The notes: generated from the letters alone by a model not told the origin. 64,000 nucleotides of DNA from Arbacia lixula (GCA_963669155.1 OZ022589.1:248001-312000); one strand, 5' to 3'. Positions 1 through 13,873 are shown, numbered from the stretch's first letter. Translations and numbers: made by a program.

Positions 1-727
1 GTATGACATTGAAAATGCCCAGAAATTAGCTCTTATGTTTGCATGGATATGCATGGTTTTATCAATATCTGCACAGACCCAGTGGATTTGCTCTTGTTGA
101 ACAATGTAGTTTTGCATGAATTTTCACCAGTTGAAGAACCACTTTCTACTGTGTAAAGCTTACCTGGCATGCAAAGTCTAGGTACATGTGCACATACATG
201 ATGCAGTAGAGCATTTAACAATTACATTGAACAGAGAACAGTTTGTAACCGTTAATGTGCAGTCACATTTCAACCAATAACCACATTATAGATCTTTGTA
301 TGTAAAAGCAAGTGATAATGGGGAAAAGATTTCTGTACCAGTATTCAAGGTATATTAATGTATCATTATGTTTGGCCTGGTGAAGAGTGGTTGCGGCCCG
401 CGAAATGGTCTGGTTTGTCCCAAATCGCAAAAATATCTGAACACTAAATATACCACGTTTACAGTACGTATACAGGTGTGAGGACAACAATATTGGGCTA
501 TGTAAAGAATGACTGTGTAAAATGTGCCAATGGAACACAGAAAACACAACATACATGCACATCCATGCCCAAGAGAATACTACAACACCATGGACAGATC
601 AAGTTTTAGTGCTTACTGGGTCATGTCAATACTAACAATCACACTCAAACACTTTATAGCTCCTGTGTTATAATTGGTGCTCAGTGTCACAGATATAAAA
701 CATTGACATCTATTTTGACTGCAGTAT

Positions 728-960
728 GTGGTGTTACTTTTGGTGCTTAATAGTTCATGCACTTGTACATGTAATATAGAACACCAGTATAAACACTAAC
801 ACATTTCATGTGGTCTTGATTTTGGTGCTTAATAGTTCATGCACATGTACAGGTAACCTTAAACACCAGTATAAACATTGAACACATTTGAAGAGGTGTT
901 ACTTTTAGTATTCACTTAGTGGTTCATAGATGTATACATGTAAGTGTATGTATGTTAAAC
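728..960. repeat. Tandem repeat, about 82 bp, 2-3 copies
   Basis: The words GGTGTTACTTTT, GGTGCTTAATAGTTCATGCAC and ACACCAGTATAAACA recur with a spacing of about 82 bases (742 and 824), and a decayed third copy starts near 894. The rest of 1-1417 shows nothing else recognisable; it is downstream of the PTTG1IP-like stop codon. Confidence 0.6.
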
Positions 961-1417
961 ATCAACACTGACAAACACCAACACTGTATTCAAACACAAT
1001 CCAAGGTGTTCTTTTCAAACTCAGTTTAAAACTCAATGTATCATCCTTACACTATGGATGTTGTTAAGACACACATGAATCCTGCCTGTATGATTCTCTT
1101 ACTGTATAAGACACATTCTGCATGGGATTGAGAGCTTATTGCTGGCGTGGTGGAAATCTAGTCTGAGCAGCAGAGTTATCATGTGAGCAATGCTTCATTG
1201 TATGATGACCATGTAATTAATTGATTATGGATGGACAGTGGTGAAGTCATGCATGATGAATACATGTACATTATGATGTCATGAATAGTTTATACCAGTA
1301 TACAATCAAGACTACATGCAATCAATGGAGTCGCTAGTGTGTTCCTTGGGTTAGGTTTCCACGTTAAAGGCTGGATTTTTGTTACATAGATGGGTGTTTC
1401 TTTCATTCTTTCTTTCT

Positions 1418-1470
1418 TTACTCTTCGTCACCGAATTTGTGGTACGACCCCTCATCGTCCTTCATCAAAC
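1418..1470 (-). CDS. PTTG1IP: PTTG1IP-like exon 7: C-terminus
   Basis: After a 9-kb intron, an ACATGTAG acceptor precedes two bases completing Gly, then LMKDDEGSYHKFGDEE and a TAA stop at 1420-1418. The spacing and the Y-x-K/R-F-x-x-E ending match the family C-terminus. I see no obvious minus-strand AATAAA in the 1.4 kb that follow. Confidence 0.82.
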
Positions 1471-2497
1471 CTACATGTGTGTAATAGAGACAGAGAACAA
1501 GAAAACAAAAGAGAAGAGAAAGAAAAAAAGAACAAAATACATGATGTTTTAAGTATGAAGGCTTGAATAACCAGTAACCCAAAATGCAAAGCTAAGAACA
1601 AAAATAAACGAACAAGATGCAAATTATTCAAAAAGCATGGCACATGCATCAATAAATAAATCCATCAAATGATATGCCAAAATTATTAAATGCAACAAGC
1701 GTTAGTATGAAGCAATTCAACATATTAGAACTATGCATGTATCATTCACAGTCAAACACCATATCTGGGGCCAATTTCAAGTACCAATACCTGCAACTAC
1801 TGCCAACCCGCTTGACATAATCGTGTGACTCCTGCATCAAGCTTACATGTACAGTACATCTCAACCAGGGCTAAAGTGCCATACAGCTGGAATGCTCAGA
1901 GCTCACTGGCTGTTCAATTATACTAGTTACATGTACATGTGATGTATGTTACAGTGTATGGCCTTGGTTCCGGTGCATAGACTTCCTCATTACTCAACAC
2001 TAGTGAGTGTCCCTGTAACTAGCGCTGGGACTAGGCCTAGAATGCTCGACATGTAAAATTAATGAAACTGGTCCCTAGCAATTCAATGTGATTAGTACCA
2101 TAACACCAACACATGATCGAGTTAAATCTTAATTTTTATTTCCCAAAATGCATCTTTATGGCTAAAAATCTATTTATTCTATAAATATAAGGTATTCAAA
2201 TTGCATGTACTTGGTGCATGTACAAGGGCTATACCTGTATAAAGCTTTGAATAACAGATGAGACAGACTATGATTCACTCCTCTGCTGGAATGAGGAAGT
2301 ACATACAAAGCTGGCTTATGTTGTACCTGTATGTTAGTACCATTCAGTTTAGTGATCAATGCACAATCATGATGGAGCCCGTTCTTTGAAAATATGGCGT
2401 AAATGGCAATATTTACAAAGAGAGGTATTTGCTGTATTCATTGCAGTACCCTGCTACTGGGTGTACTCCCCTTTCATCTCCAAGCACAGGCTGATAT

Positions 2498-2572
2498 AGA
2501 GGGTTTTGGTTAGAGTTAGGGCTAGAGTTAGCGTTAAGGGTCTGGGTTAGGGTAGGGGTTATTAAGACATCT
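2498..2572. repeat. Degenerate TTAGGG-like repeat
   Basis: Several GTTAGAG, GTTAGGG and GGTTAGGGTA variants lie in a row within the PTTG1IP-like last intron. They could be a short interstitial telomere-like tract or simple low-complexity sequence. Confidence 0.4.
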
Positions 2573-4444
2573 TGGGTTTGGTTGTGCTTGAAGATGGAAT
2601 GTTTATTAGACTTAATTTAAAATGGGTGTACCCAAATTGGCTAGGAACCGTTATCTTTTAAATTTTGCCATGAAATGAGAAATGATGAACATTCAAATCC
2701 TCAAATCTAATTCCAAATGATTCATTGGTGTGTTTTTTCTAAAATCTAGAATGTATGAAAGGTGTAATTTACAGTACTGAGTTTGGTTTTGGTTTATATT
2801 TCTTGTCCTTTTAATCAAAAGATGGCGCAGTTATTGAGTATTGGGGAGGGCAATATATCAATATAGAAAATGAAATAGAAACTGGAATGAGTAAACACTG
2901 CTGCTCTAATATCTACCCATATATTGGGAAGTAACAGTGGTTGTTGGTTAGTGCCTGTCTCAGTTTCACAACAATAAACACATAAAGAGGAAGCATATTT
3001 GGAAGAACAGATACATTACATAGACTGTACACATTGTACTGATGGTGTGTAGTTTGGAATAATGCATGCATTGTCAGCATTGCAAAACTTCTGGTACTAG
3101 GATGTTGACAAACTTGTCAGAAGTATTAGTTGACCTTCTTGATGCAGGTTCTGCTTCCTCTTACATGACATTCTGATTGACTTTGCCTTACATGTATTAT
3201 TGTAATAAGTTAAAATGCCATAAAGGCAGAGTAGTATCACATGATAGATCTGTTTGTGTCCTGTCAAATAGTATAAATACTTTTGGCTTTGTATGTAGGT
3301 TGTATGCACATTGTTCACTTTGTATAAATATTGGCTGAGAGGGCAATGCAACCAATGAATGTAAATAACTTAGAATTGAATAAAAATATACCAATCGGAG
3401 AAGCAGATTGACCCAAAATTGAGAAAAATCAGACATGTAATATGTAGGATAAGGAAGTTATTTATGTTTGAAAATCATTGTAATAACCACTGACTACAAA
3501 CAATGGATCTTTATGTACAACTTCATTGGTCTGCAAGTGTTACTGTGATAATGTACTGTGTATTTTAGTTGTATACTTTGTGTTTACAGAGGAAGCTAAC
3601 AGGACGAGGGAGATGTTTTGTGTTACATCAAAATCATGAAAGTCATGGAAACTCAGATAATAATTGTGATAAGGCAGTGAACTACAACATAAGAGCTCTG
3701 TGAATTGCTCATTTACTCAATGGCCATGCCTTGTAGCAAAATTGTCTGTGACTTTGACAAGCCTAGAATACACTATATAATGTAGATACACATACAAACT
3801 GAAATCAGTATGTCATGAAATTGTACTGGACAAAAGTGTTGATTCAAATGAGCACCGATACATTTCACTTATCTGATAAAGAAACTTTTAACAATGCGAT
3901 AATATCAATTTGTAATGATTATACCTCAAATGAAGACATATTTCAGCATTCATACTCCTATTTGATAGTTTTATTCATTTGTAAAGAATATTCCTTAATA
4001 TACAATTTTACATAATTTACAGTACTTCTATGCTTGAAGTACCACATGTACAATCTTTAGAAGACTTAGGTTCATGTATCCTACCAATATTGTAGTACTA
4101 TTAATATTTACATTATTTCATCATACAACATAACACATTTAGCTCACGATCTTTATACAGTGACAAGGTGTCCATGACGAATAATGCAGGTACATGTACT
4201 GAATAACAATCTTAACATTGAGTATGGGCCATATATCATCTCCCTGTAATTTGTGTAAGCCCTTTAAGACAACAGTTTGAAAAAGTCATTGATGATTTAA
4301 ATGCTCACTAATTACTGTCACACTATGACACGTATGACTGTGAATCTCATGTCATTTTAACTGTGCAGAATCCATTTCTTTCTTGTTCCTTCCTTCAATG
4401 GGAAGGAGCAAGTGGGAGATGAATAAATGATTGTGGATATTTAT

Positions 4445-4690
4445 TTTTCATGAGGGAAGATGGGAACGAAGAAGGAAGAAGGTAGGAGAGAAGGGAGAGA
4501 AAACAAAGGTAGAAGACTGAAGGAAGAAGAAAGGAAGAAGAAAGGAAGGAGAAGGGATCAAGAAGAAGGGGGGAGACCGGGAGAGGGAGATAACAAAAAA
4601 AGGAGGAGAAAAGGGAAAGGAGAAGAAAGAAAGTGGGAGATGGGAGATAAGGCCAGGGGGAAGGTGAGGTAAGAGATGAAAAAAAAAACA
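4445..4690. repeat. Polypurine (GA-rich) tract
   Basis: About 240 bases are almost entirely A and G on the plus strand, mostly GGAAG and GAGA words. Open frames on either strand here translate to low-complexity sequence and are not genes. A run of G follows at about 4806-4820. Confidence 0.75.
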
Positions 4691-6596
4691 GGGTGGGGAA
4701 TGAAATGAAAGCTGACAGCATGTACAGTAACAGGAGAAAAGGAAAGAGAGACAGCAGTGGTATAAAGGATGGGAGGCAAACTTCACAAATGTAATTTACT
4801 ACATGGGGGTGGGGGGGGGGGAGGGGGATCATGGTCATCAGTCACTGGTCAGAGTTGTAACTTGGTAGACTAGGTATCTACATGCAGGCCTGTTGGCATG
4901 GAAACACAAAACACAAAGATGGACATGAAATGATAACATACATCAAGCAATGTGAACAAGACATTAATTCCATGCATTCTACAAGTTCTTAGAATACTGC
5001 ATTTATTCATTCTGATATGAATCAAACAAGTAATAAAAAAAACCCCTCATATCCTGATGACAGACTTAATTATAAGAATAAGTAGAATTCCTACTGTCCC
5101 ATTGAATGGTAATGTGCTACCCAGACAATGAAAATTACTGAACTTAGTGAAGTGCAACACGACAACAGTGATGTGCATATGGTTGTGCAGAAATAAATGA
5201 GCATGATGTATGAAGTGTGAGGTTATACATCCGTTAGTATGGTAAGGTGTGGGACAGCAAGTTTGCTGGGCCCCATTTGAGTTACATGTTAACAATTATT
5301 CATTGTATTTTAAATCAGAATAGCACTGTCATGCTCAAATTTCATATTCAACCTACTGAAAGAGTGTATAAATATTTTAATCTGGTAAATAATCTGTAAT
5401 TTTAGTTGGGAGTAAATTGTATATAGGCTTTTAATGTGTATTTGTATGGAAATACTACATGTACATCCCAGTAGATCTACCCTGTCCTACAGAATGTGGA
5501 TGTGGAGAAGGCCATTATGATACAGATTACACCATGCCGCACACTAGATCCTCAGATTCTTCACTTCCTTGTAAAATGTATAATCAGGTAATCCCATGCT
5601 GGGGAAAGTGAGGATAACAGTTGTCATAGCAAACTGGCAGTGATGCATGTACTGTATGCGGTGAGGATAACAAAATACATGTACATGTAAGTGCAGTAAG
5701 CAGCAATATACAGTGAGAAATGTCTCTGTACTGATGTGGGAAAGGGTTCATCTAAATATGACTGTTCACAGAATTATCCTTAATGCAATACTGTTCAATG
5801 TAGTAAAATAATTTATCAAAGCAGTGCACATAACAGTAATGTTTTTTCTGTTCAAGTTTGTCATGAGATTTTCTGTATTTCAAAGGATCTAAATCAATAA
5901 CTGAATGAAGAGAGATGAAAACTATTTATTGGGATAAAAAATGTTTTGTTTTTTTAAAGAATTGAGGGGAAAAATGCCTTTTTCCTTTAGCACCACCCTT
6001 TGCAGGACTATTTGTACCATTTTTTTCACATCTAAAAGAGATTTCGCATTGTAAAAACTACTGCAATGTGGAATCATAAAAAATGTACTTTTTTTACACT
6101 GTTACTCTGGTCATGTTCATTTGTGACATGTTCAAATAAACATGCACTGTGTGTGTACAATGTATGTACCTGCATCTATCCGTTGGTTATATTCATCTGC
6201 AGAGTGACATTGATCATTTGACCTCATTAGCAAAACCTACATGTACCCGACAGCAAATTGAGCCCAGTCAATGACATCAAAACAATTACTGCACAGACCA
6301 GGGCTTTTGACAGAGTTTCTAGTAGTTCATTTCATTCGAAGAGATCTCTCCATATTAATGGGTCCTTCATACATGTCTTCTCAAAACATATTGCAAAATG
6401 GATAGTATATATGTACATGCAGACTACTTGTGCATGGGTAGAACATGTACCATACAGGACTTAATACATGTATGTATGTGTACACCATGTAGGTCCTCCA
6501 CAATGTGGTATAAACACTGTATTGTATTTTTGTTTAAATAAGTTTAACAACTTTAAATGAGGGTACAGTGAAGCCTGGGATGAACCTCATAGCTGA

Positions 6597-6830
6597 CCGT
6601 AAGAGATTACAGCCAGTGACTGCAAGCCATGTATTTATATGGGGCTGCTTCATTTGATCGCAATCAAGTGCAGTCTGCGAGTGCAACCATTGTGTACAAA
6701 CTTATGGAGCTGATTGCATTTGATTGCAAGAGATTGCAGTCAGGGATTACAACCATTGTGTACAAACTTATGAAGAGCATCTGATTGCAATCAATTGTAG
6801 ACCTGTCAGTTAGTGCAATCACTGTATGGT
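6597..6830. repeat. Tandem repeat with GATTGCA words
   Basis: Three degenerate units of about 70-80 bases share GATTGCAATCAA/GATTGCAGTC and CAACCATTGTGTACAAACTTATG. It is intronic and has no coding potential. Confidence 0.6.
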
Positions 6831-7769
6831 TGAACTCAGGTGCTACTGTAAAGTGTGAAGTGTAAGTCAATTTCTATGCTTCAGAGCACAATGTCAAAAT
6901 TATCTCATTTGCAAGATTTCCCCGTGTATTAAAACATTTCCATAGCTTTACTGCAAAGATACCATTCAAGCACAAAGCTGTCTTTTAACACAACTCAACT
7001 AATCTATGATGTACAGAGCACAAAACTGTATTTTACAGCAGCTCTGTGCATTTGGGATTATGTATTGGCTGCAACCCACACCATCCTACTCAAGCCATTA
7101 GGTTTCACAAGGCACCCAGAACAATATCAATACCAAGGTCGCTCCTGATACTTGCACAGGGGCAGTATGTGTTAGTCTAGATCCTAAACTGTAGCGTCTG
7201 TTTCTTTCTGATGCACTGTTTGCAATTATAATTTAAGTCTGAAATTAGACTATGCATGCTTTCATTTGCAACCTCTTTACTTTCCCCCCATCATCACATC
7301 AAGATCCAAATCACAAAATGAAGCTGGAATCTCTAGGTTATGTGTCCAGACAGATTGTGGTTCCACCAGTGTGCCAAAAAGAAACAGAATCCAAAGCTTA
7401 ACACCTAGCCTATATGTGCACAAAGAGGCATATTATTGTACAATGTGCATTATATGTCTTCACAATGCAATGAGCCCAATATGAGCCAGATCCAATGGCT
7501 CTATTTGAAGGTATGACAGCATGGGTATCAGGTGATCAATGGAGTTTGGACCCAATTGTATTTTCTCACAAGTCAACACTGCCTGCATATTCCATTTACA
7601 TACTGTATGCTTTATGACTGTTTCAACCAAGGGTTGCACACTAAATAAAGGTTGTAAAGCAGTACTACATGTCCATATAGTAGAGTGTTTGAACAAGGAA
7701 ATAATAACAACAAGGATCAAATTGTATGTTACACTAAACATTTTTTTCACATTGTGTGTACATTAGAGT

Positions 7770-7975
7770 ATGTATATTGACTGGATATCATATATGACTA
7801 CATGTACATGTAGTTCATGTGTTCACATTGTGAATATGAGTGTATATTGACTGGAAGTCTCATGATTATTACATGTGTTCACATTGTGTACATGAGTGTA
7901 TACTGACTGGAGCTCCCATGACTATTACATGTGTTCACACTATTAGTTTATATTGACTGGAAGTCTCATGATCAT
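7770..7975. repeat. Tandem repeat, 50-71 bp, 4 copies
   Basis: TATATTGACTGGA recurs at about 7772, 7843, 7899 and 7949, followed by TCATGATTATTACATGTGTTCACA-type sequence. Unit lengths differ through internal deletions. Confidence 0.65.
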
Positions 7976-8592
7976 GTTCAGCATGACTTCATAATGTTAT
8001 ATTACTGTACACCCTCTGTTGGAACAATACACTGAAATATTATTTGGAGTGGCCCCGAGAGTAATTATATCAAAGGGAAATGTGAGGTCACAGCTAGCTG
8101 GATGATCCCAGATTTGTTGCTGCTTTTCAATAACTTGACAGAATAAGTAAAGTACAAAGCACAACGGTACTTTTGTAATTGAATGTACAATGGTCACACA
8201 GTAATGTCAAGCATACTAAAGATATGTACATGTAAGCTGACCTTTTTTCATTAATTTCTTTTCTGTTAAATATGGATTGTTGCTCACTTCCATGTGTTCC
8301 TCCCCTCTCTCATTTGATATCAATGAGTCTAGAACTGCATTTCCTAACATTTACAAATTGAACATTACAGTATTATTACTGTGTTCTTGTAGTGTGAGCC
8401 AACATTTTATTTTCCCTTTTACAGCTTGATGTCCTCATATTTCTGACCTTTTTTTACATGCCCTAAAAAATGTATTTTTCCAGGATACAGTAGACGAGTT
8501 GCGGTCAAACAACACAAAAATAACCGTAATTCACTTCCTGTTTGGGGGGAACTTACAGCTTTGATAGTCTGACCACAAACTTTTGGAGACCA

Positions 8593-8682
8593 TGGGCCAT
8601 ATACTACCCTATACACTGTAGATGATGCTGAATGCACTTTAGCAACCAACTAGGCTTAGTAAAGTTGCATGAATATGGCCCC
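8593..8682. mobile_element. Small TIR element, GGGGCCATATTCAT family
   Basis: Starts with GGGCCATAT and ends with GCATGAATATGGCCCC, an imperfect terminal inverted repeat. A better-preserved relative is at 63055-63163, and an end fragment lies near 37815-37838. Confidence 0.5.
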
Positions 8683-10446
8683 TGACCACCAAAACTAACA
8701 ACTCTCTAGAATATTCTCACTAACCACAGTTGCTTTTTATACACATCTCAAAGTGAATCTTAAGAGAATACAAGTGGATTTTTCTTTCTCTCTCTTCCTG
8801 TTCTTCAAAGCACACTCTCTTACTAGCCTGCAGACATAGACTCTATTGTGACAATACTTCATACAATGTGCTGGTAAGCGTGAGACATGAACTTGTAAAC
8901 AAATTAGAATTAGTCTCTTCAGTTCAAACCTATTGATTCACACTCACTGACAAGGGTCTGTGTGTTCAAACTACCATCTTCTAGTGAATAAGACGGAGGC
9001 AGGGGGGTCACCAGACATCTTTTAACCCTTACACTTACCCTTAACTATCCCAAGGACTAAGTGCACATCTTCATTGCCATGGAAATGAAATGGTCAGGGG
9101 TGGGGAAAAGAGCAGAATGTCAGATCGAACCTACCGGACAAATACGCTGTGTTTGGACCACATGTTTTATGTGCTGGTGACCACCCTGGACACATCACAC
9201 ACTTTCTTGTCGCATGTTACAAACACAGCAAACACACACATTAGCAGAGGTTATTGGTTCTACACACAATGGAATAATAAACTCTGCTACATGTAGAAGG
9301 GTGCAGGTGTTTTAAACTACCGGGAGCCTGTATTTATTTACAGCACACCAACTTAAATAATACCAGGTGCACCTAATGACATGACCACCTTGAGACTAAC
9401 AGACTGTAACATGTTTTGCAATACAGATATGCATTGGTTTTGTAATTCAAACTTAAACGTGCTTACATCAACACATGTTTTTCATTTGAACATTGTGCCA
9501 GAAACTTTGAATAAGATTGCTTCACAGTTACTGTTGTGTAACTCATATTAGATAATATTTGGCTAATAATGATGGTACTGATTAGGTCCATGGCAAAACC
9601 ATGCTATCATCATAACCGTTTACGGACGTCTTTCATTTCAACCATTTTATGATTTTTAGATGATTCCATCTAGGTATATAGAGTAGAAACCAAACAAGGA
9701 TGGGACCATTCACATCATGTGTCCCATTGTCTTTAACCATACTACTGAGAACCTTTAAGGGTCACCTTGGAAAAGGACCAGTGCTAATACCAATGCTAAC
9801 TAAAGCATCTGACTCTCAAGTCAATCAAGAGTACAGTAGAGACACTAGGGAAGTAACATTTCAGATTTTACTCCTCGTACTTGGTACTTGTCTTGGTAAT
9901 GGAAGTGGCAGCACTCTATGAACAAAGTAAACTTAGTCCCATACACGGTTTATGCTGTGAAGATCATTCAGTGAAAACCTGTAGAGAGAAATCTAGGATC
10001 ACACACAGAAGATGCACTCAAAACATGCTCTAATTGCAGCATCAATGCATGATTCAAATTCCAAGTTCACCTTGCACTGGCAATGAAGTCCATGGGATTC
10101 TCTCTCAAATGATACAAGCTGCAGAAACTTCACATTTACTTCACTTCAAGTATCCCTTTGTAATTGTTTATATGCAAGTTTTCAAGCCAATTTTCTCTTT
10201 TCAATGTTTTTTCATGAATCATTGTTCTATTACTTATCAAGATCACATTTCATTAAAACTTTGAAGAATACTTTTCATTTTCACAATGATCATGAGTTAA
10301 ATCAAAAAGTGTTGAAGTCCAGTATATTTCCACCTCGTCCTAAAGCTTGTAAATGTATATTTCTTGTACGGTAGAACAAACATTCTGCATCCTTGTATAC
10401 ATTTCAGAGAAAGAAGCCATAGGAATATCTCTAGCGTCACACTTAC

Positions 10447-10493
10447 CGTATTTGCGCCTGATCTCGTCATTCTTTGCCTTGCGTTCCATTTTT
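10447..10493 (-). CDS. PTTG1IP: PTTG1IP-like exon 6: KNDEIRRKYG motif
   Basis: This 47-base exon has a TTCTTCAG acceptor and GTAAGT donor and encodes KMERKAKNDEIRRKY plus the first base of Gly. The family tail has a matching DEIRKKYG motif, so this very short exon is well supported. Confidence 0.87.
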
Positions 10494-10892
10494 CTGAAGA
10501 AGTTTTTAAAGGACAAGTATAGATTTAGAGGTTGGTTTTCATTGCTATTGATACAAAATATGTTTCCATGACATACATTTTACATGCAATATTGAATATT
10601 GTACTTTTTTCATCATGAAGACTTCCATGAAAAACATTGAGGAAACCCAACTAGGAACAAGGCCAAGTCTGATTGAAAGTCCTATATAGATACAAAGCAG
10701 TGCAGCAAATTTCAAGCATGAAAGGAAAATATTGGGCCTACAAGGGATATTTTTCTTTCATTGAATCACAAAAACTGCAATCAGCTCATATTGTTTATTT
10801 GGAAAGGAAATGTACATATCCATGCAAGTTGTTTTACAACACGCAAAACAAAACTAGACTTTATTTTCTATTCATTGTTAGCATCAAAGAAT

Positions 10893-10936
10893 GTGGGGCA
10901 GTCATGAATATCAGTTGATATTCATGACTGCCCCAC
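10893..10936. repeat. Perfect 44-bp palindrome
   Basis: Two perfect 21-base arms (10893-10913 and 10916-10936) surround a 2-base centre. The arm begins GTGGGGCAGTCATG. A partial further copy, TTCATGAATATCAGTCCATACTG, follows at once. It lies in the intron between PTTG1IP-like exons 5 and 6. Confidence 0.85.
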
Positions 10937-10989
10937 CTTCATGAATATCAGTCCATACTGAAGTGATGAAAGAAAGGAAAGGACTATTT

Positions 10990-11098
10990 GGGGCCCTGTC
11001 TTATAAAGAATTGTAATTGATTGTAACTTGACTTTGTATCCTTCACGACTCTGTACCTTACAGATAGATCAATCACAACTCATTATAAGACGGGCCCC
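10990..11098. mobile_element. MITE with about 30-bp TIRs
   Basis: The left end GGGGCCCTGTCTTATAAAG and the reverse complement of the right end, GGGGCCCGTCTTATAATGAG, match over about 30 bases in a 109-base element. It is non-coding and lies beside exon 5 of the PTTG1IP-like gene. Confidence 0.7.
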
Positions 11099-11121
11099 TG
11101 GTTTCCTTGGATGCTACTTAC

Positions 11122-11187
11122 TTCTGTTCGTGCTTCATCTTCCTTTCTTCCTTCTGTCTTTCTACCTTAGCATCGTCACGAGCCCAT
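11122..11187 (-). CDS. PTTG1IP: PTTG1IP-like exon 5: charged cytoplasmic tail
   Basis: The exon encodes WARDDAKVERQKEERKMKHE, a Lys/Glu/Arg-rich stretch likely to form a helix or coiled coil. It has a TTCACAG acceptor and GTAAGT donor, with phases matching its neighbours. A small MITE (10990-11098) lies just downstream in the next intron. Confidence 0.85.
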
Positions 11188-11885
11188 CTGTGAACAGAAC
11201 ATCACCAACATTGATCAGAACTCATGAGCCTTGCATTCATTGTGTTAGAATTAATGTTAGTGAATAACATTATAACAAAGTGAAAAGCAGACAGCCACAA
11301 GATTTCTTGGGTCCACAATCAAACCGTTGACAAAGAACACATGTCTATAAAGACCATTGAGCTTGCATCCCTTCATAGCAGTTTGCAAGTAATTGTACCT
11401 GTCTATAAAAACCACGTGAGCATGAAGACTCCCCTTTTTCCCCTTGGAGTGGTCTTTACAGGCAGCCTTGACCATAATGTACATTAAAACATCCAAAACT
11501 GTTGTCCCTTCCAGGGTTAAATCAAGTGCACTCTTTATCCATCTTTTATGCATTTTTTCTCAAGAAATACATGAAAAAAGTACAGGGTGGGATTACAAAT
11601 TCATTGGCGGGGCTTCTTTTCAAACCTGACATCATGAAACAAAAGCTCTGCCTTTGTTTTGGATTATACCCTATAGTAAAAACAAAGCTATAAAAATCAC
11701 AAGGGCTCATCTGCATTGTAGGGGCTTAATCTCCAAGAGCCCCCATATAACTGTTTTCACTGGGCATGTCCCATACACAAGCAGTTTCTCTGGCTCAGTA
11801 ACAATGAAAACAATCATTTAAGGAATATACAGTATGAGACTAGATGCATAGATTTGACAGACAGGAGGTGGGAGTGTGGGCTTAC

Positions 11886-11997
11886 TTGGCCTTGTTGCCT
11901 GAGCTTCTACAGCAGCAGCAGTAGATACAGCAAGGTACGCCCAGCAGGATCAGGCCGGCTATCACACTCATTGTGATGATCAGCGCCTCGAAGTTGA
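11886..11997 (-). CDS. PTTG1IP: PTTG1IP-like exon 4: membrane segment
   Basis: The acceptor is CCCCAG and the donor GTAAGC. The exon encodes INFEALIITMSVIAGLILLG followed by CCIYCCCC, that is, the single membrane helix and the cysteine cluster on its cytoplasmic side. This is the most conserved part of the family and fixes the identification. Confidence 0.92.
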
Positions 11998-13364
11998 CTG
12001 GGGAAAAACAGCAAGATTAACTGATGTTATCTTACACAGCAACGCCAAAAACAAGAATAGCGAGGAAGTTTATAAACAAAAGAATTAAGATGATGGGTTG
12101 AGAGCTTGAAGACATGATAGAGATAGCACTCAGAGATTTAACAGCTTCATGTCTTGTTTATCAACACAGGATCTTGGGAAGCAACGAAAAGTAATGCAAA
12201 ATTATATGCAGTAGGAAAAACTCTGAACATCTACATCACAACTCACAGTGAAAATTTGTCAACAGACGGGGCAACGGGAATGTACCTGTTGAAGAAGGCT
12301 TAGCAAAGTGATCGCCTGCTTCACAACTTCAGTCGAAATAATCAACTGAAAAATCTACAAGAATGACGCGAGGTGATAGAAAACGATGTGTATTTAAGGC
12401 TTAGAGAGCTGATTATCTACCTCGCGACTGGTTTTCTCCTTCAGGCTACAGTCATACCGGAGAAGATTCGCTCTCATTATAACACAACAACCCTGACGCT
12501 GCCACCAGACATACATCTAATCACCCTTTAACAACAATAACAACAACAATCATGAAGATGCACTGACCAGGAACACATTCATGTATGTACCGTCTCCACG
12601 CTCTGTGTATGTATGTGTACTTTTGGTGCATTCATAAAAGCAGGGACTTTCATGTTCTGATTTACAGATTATTCAGCATTTCCTACAAGGATTAACATGT
12701 AAGATTATTTTCCATGAATATTCTGCACTAAGTTTCAAGCGTATCTTCTTACTTTAGGATGGGGGGAAAGTGTGTAATACTCAGAGATGAGATACGCTCA
12801 GCACATACTCATATATAATTTGACAGGATATGTTTCAAAACTCCAGGCTATTTGAAAAAGTAATTTTAGTGCAATATGTAAGTTTATTGAGGGTTCCACA
12901 TTCATATCATTTATTGAAACAAAGTTATAAACTGGCAAAAACATGCAGGATATATTCTACTAGTCTAGGCTATTTTGAAAAAGAAAAAAAGTTTATAGCA
13001 CTTGGTGAATTGAATTGTAAATTGCCCGTAACAAAATTTAGGGAAAATGTGGGGAAGGGAGGGGGAAGGGGGTTGGGCTAGAGGGGGTTGTCCCACAAGC
13101 CACCAAATGTCAAAAGCCTGGGCTGAAACAAAAAGTACACTACATACAGGTATACATGTGGATGGGTATTTATTTCTTCTATGGACAAACATTCACATGA
13201 AGATTAAAGGTTAGGGTTAAAAAGTAAGATTTTTAAAAAATGTTATCACTATCATTTTACTTTGCAAACAGCATTTGGGCTTGAAGCAAGGATCTTGAGA
13301 TCTTCAGTGACAGTTCACAACCATGATACCACAGCAAGTTCAGACAGAGTATACAAATACTTAC

Positions 13365-13470
13365 TCATGCAGGTTCCCCATCTCGCGTCACTGAGGGCGC
13401 ACTCCTTGTTGGGCAGGATTGAGGAGGCTGGGTAGAGACGGCACTCTTTCTGGGATATGCAGTAGTAGCA
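13365..13470 (-). CDS. PTTG1IP: PTTG1IP-like exon 3: core of PSI domain
   Basis: The acceptor is GTGTAG and the donor GTAAGT. The exon encodes CYYCISQKECRLYP and then ARWGTCM, matching the family's CxWC...YP...ARWGxCW pattern. It contributes five cysteines and ends with one base of the next codon. Confidence 0.9.
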
Positions 13471-13873
13471 CTACACAAACACAACAACATTGTCACAGTG
13501 AATGGAGTGGATTTGCATACCGTTATGATGGACAGTACATGTACATGTATGTACTGCAAGTGGGTGATTCTACTATTAATTAGCCTATTTTGAGACATGT
13601 TTGGTGCCCCCTTTAAACATGAAATTCTTATATATATAGGCGATTAAGGAAAGTTTGGGGAGGAATATTACATGTAAATGTTTTCTTAATAACCATTTAA
13701 ATATCAAGTATTTTCAGTCAAGACAACATGAAGAAAGATTAGAAAACAAAAAAGTAGCATAAAACCCAATGACTATTGAACATTTTTCTACCACTACGAT
13801 ACCTTGTTCATAATAAGTGAGTGACACTGAAAACAAAGAGAAATATGTAGACCTATGTACATGTGTACTAGGT

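Larger units (their letters stand above)
1471..10446 (-). other. PTTG1IP: Last intron of PTTG1IP-like gene
   Basis: I found no other gene in this 9-kb intron. It holds a TTAGGG-like degenerate stretch (2500-2570), a polypurine tract (4445-4680), tandem repeats (6597-6830 and 7770-7975) and a TIR element (8593-8682). The short open frames here lack family motifs and flanking splice signals. Confidence 0.6.

Noticed and set aside
2498..2572. True telomere
   Set aside because: The TTAGGG-like words are few and irregular and lie inside a gene intron.
4395..4838. 147-residue minus-strand Ser/Pro/Leu ORF
   Set aside because: Polypurine tract read on the opposite strand.
9961..10000. Acceptor followed by a short frame as last PTTG1IP exon
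   Set aside because: It would end after three residues; the exon at 1418-1470 carries the conserved C-terminus in the right phase.
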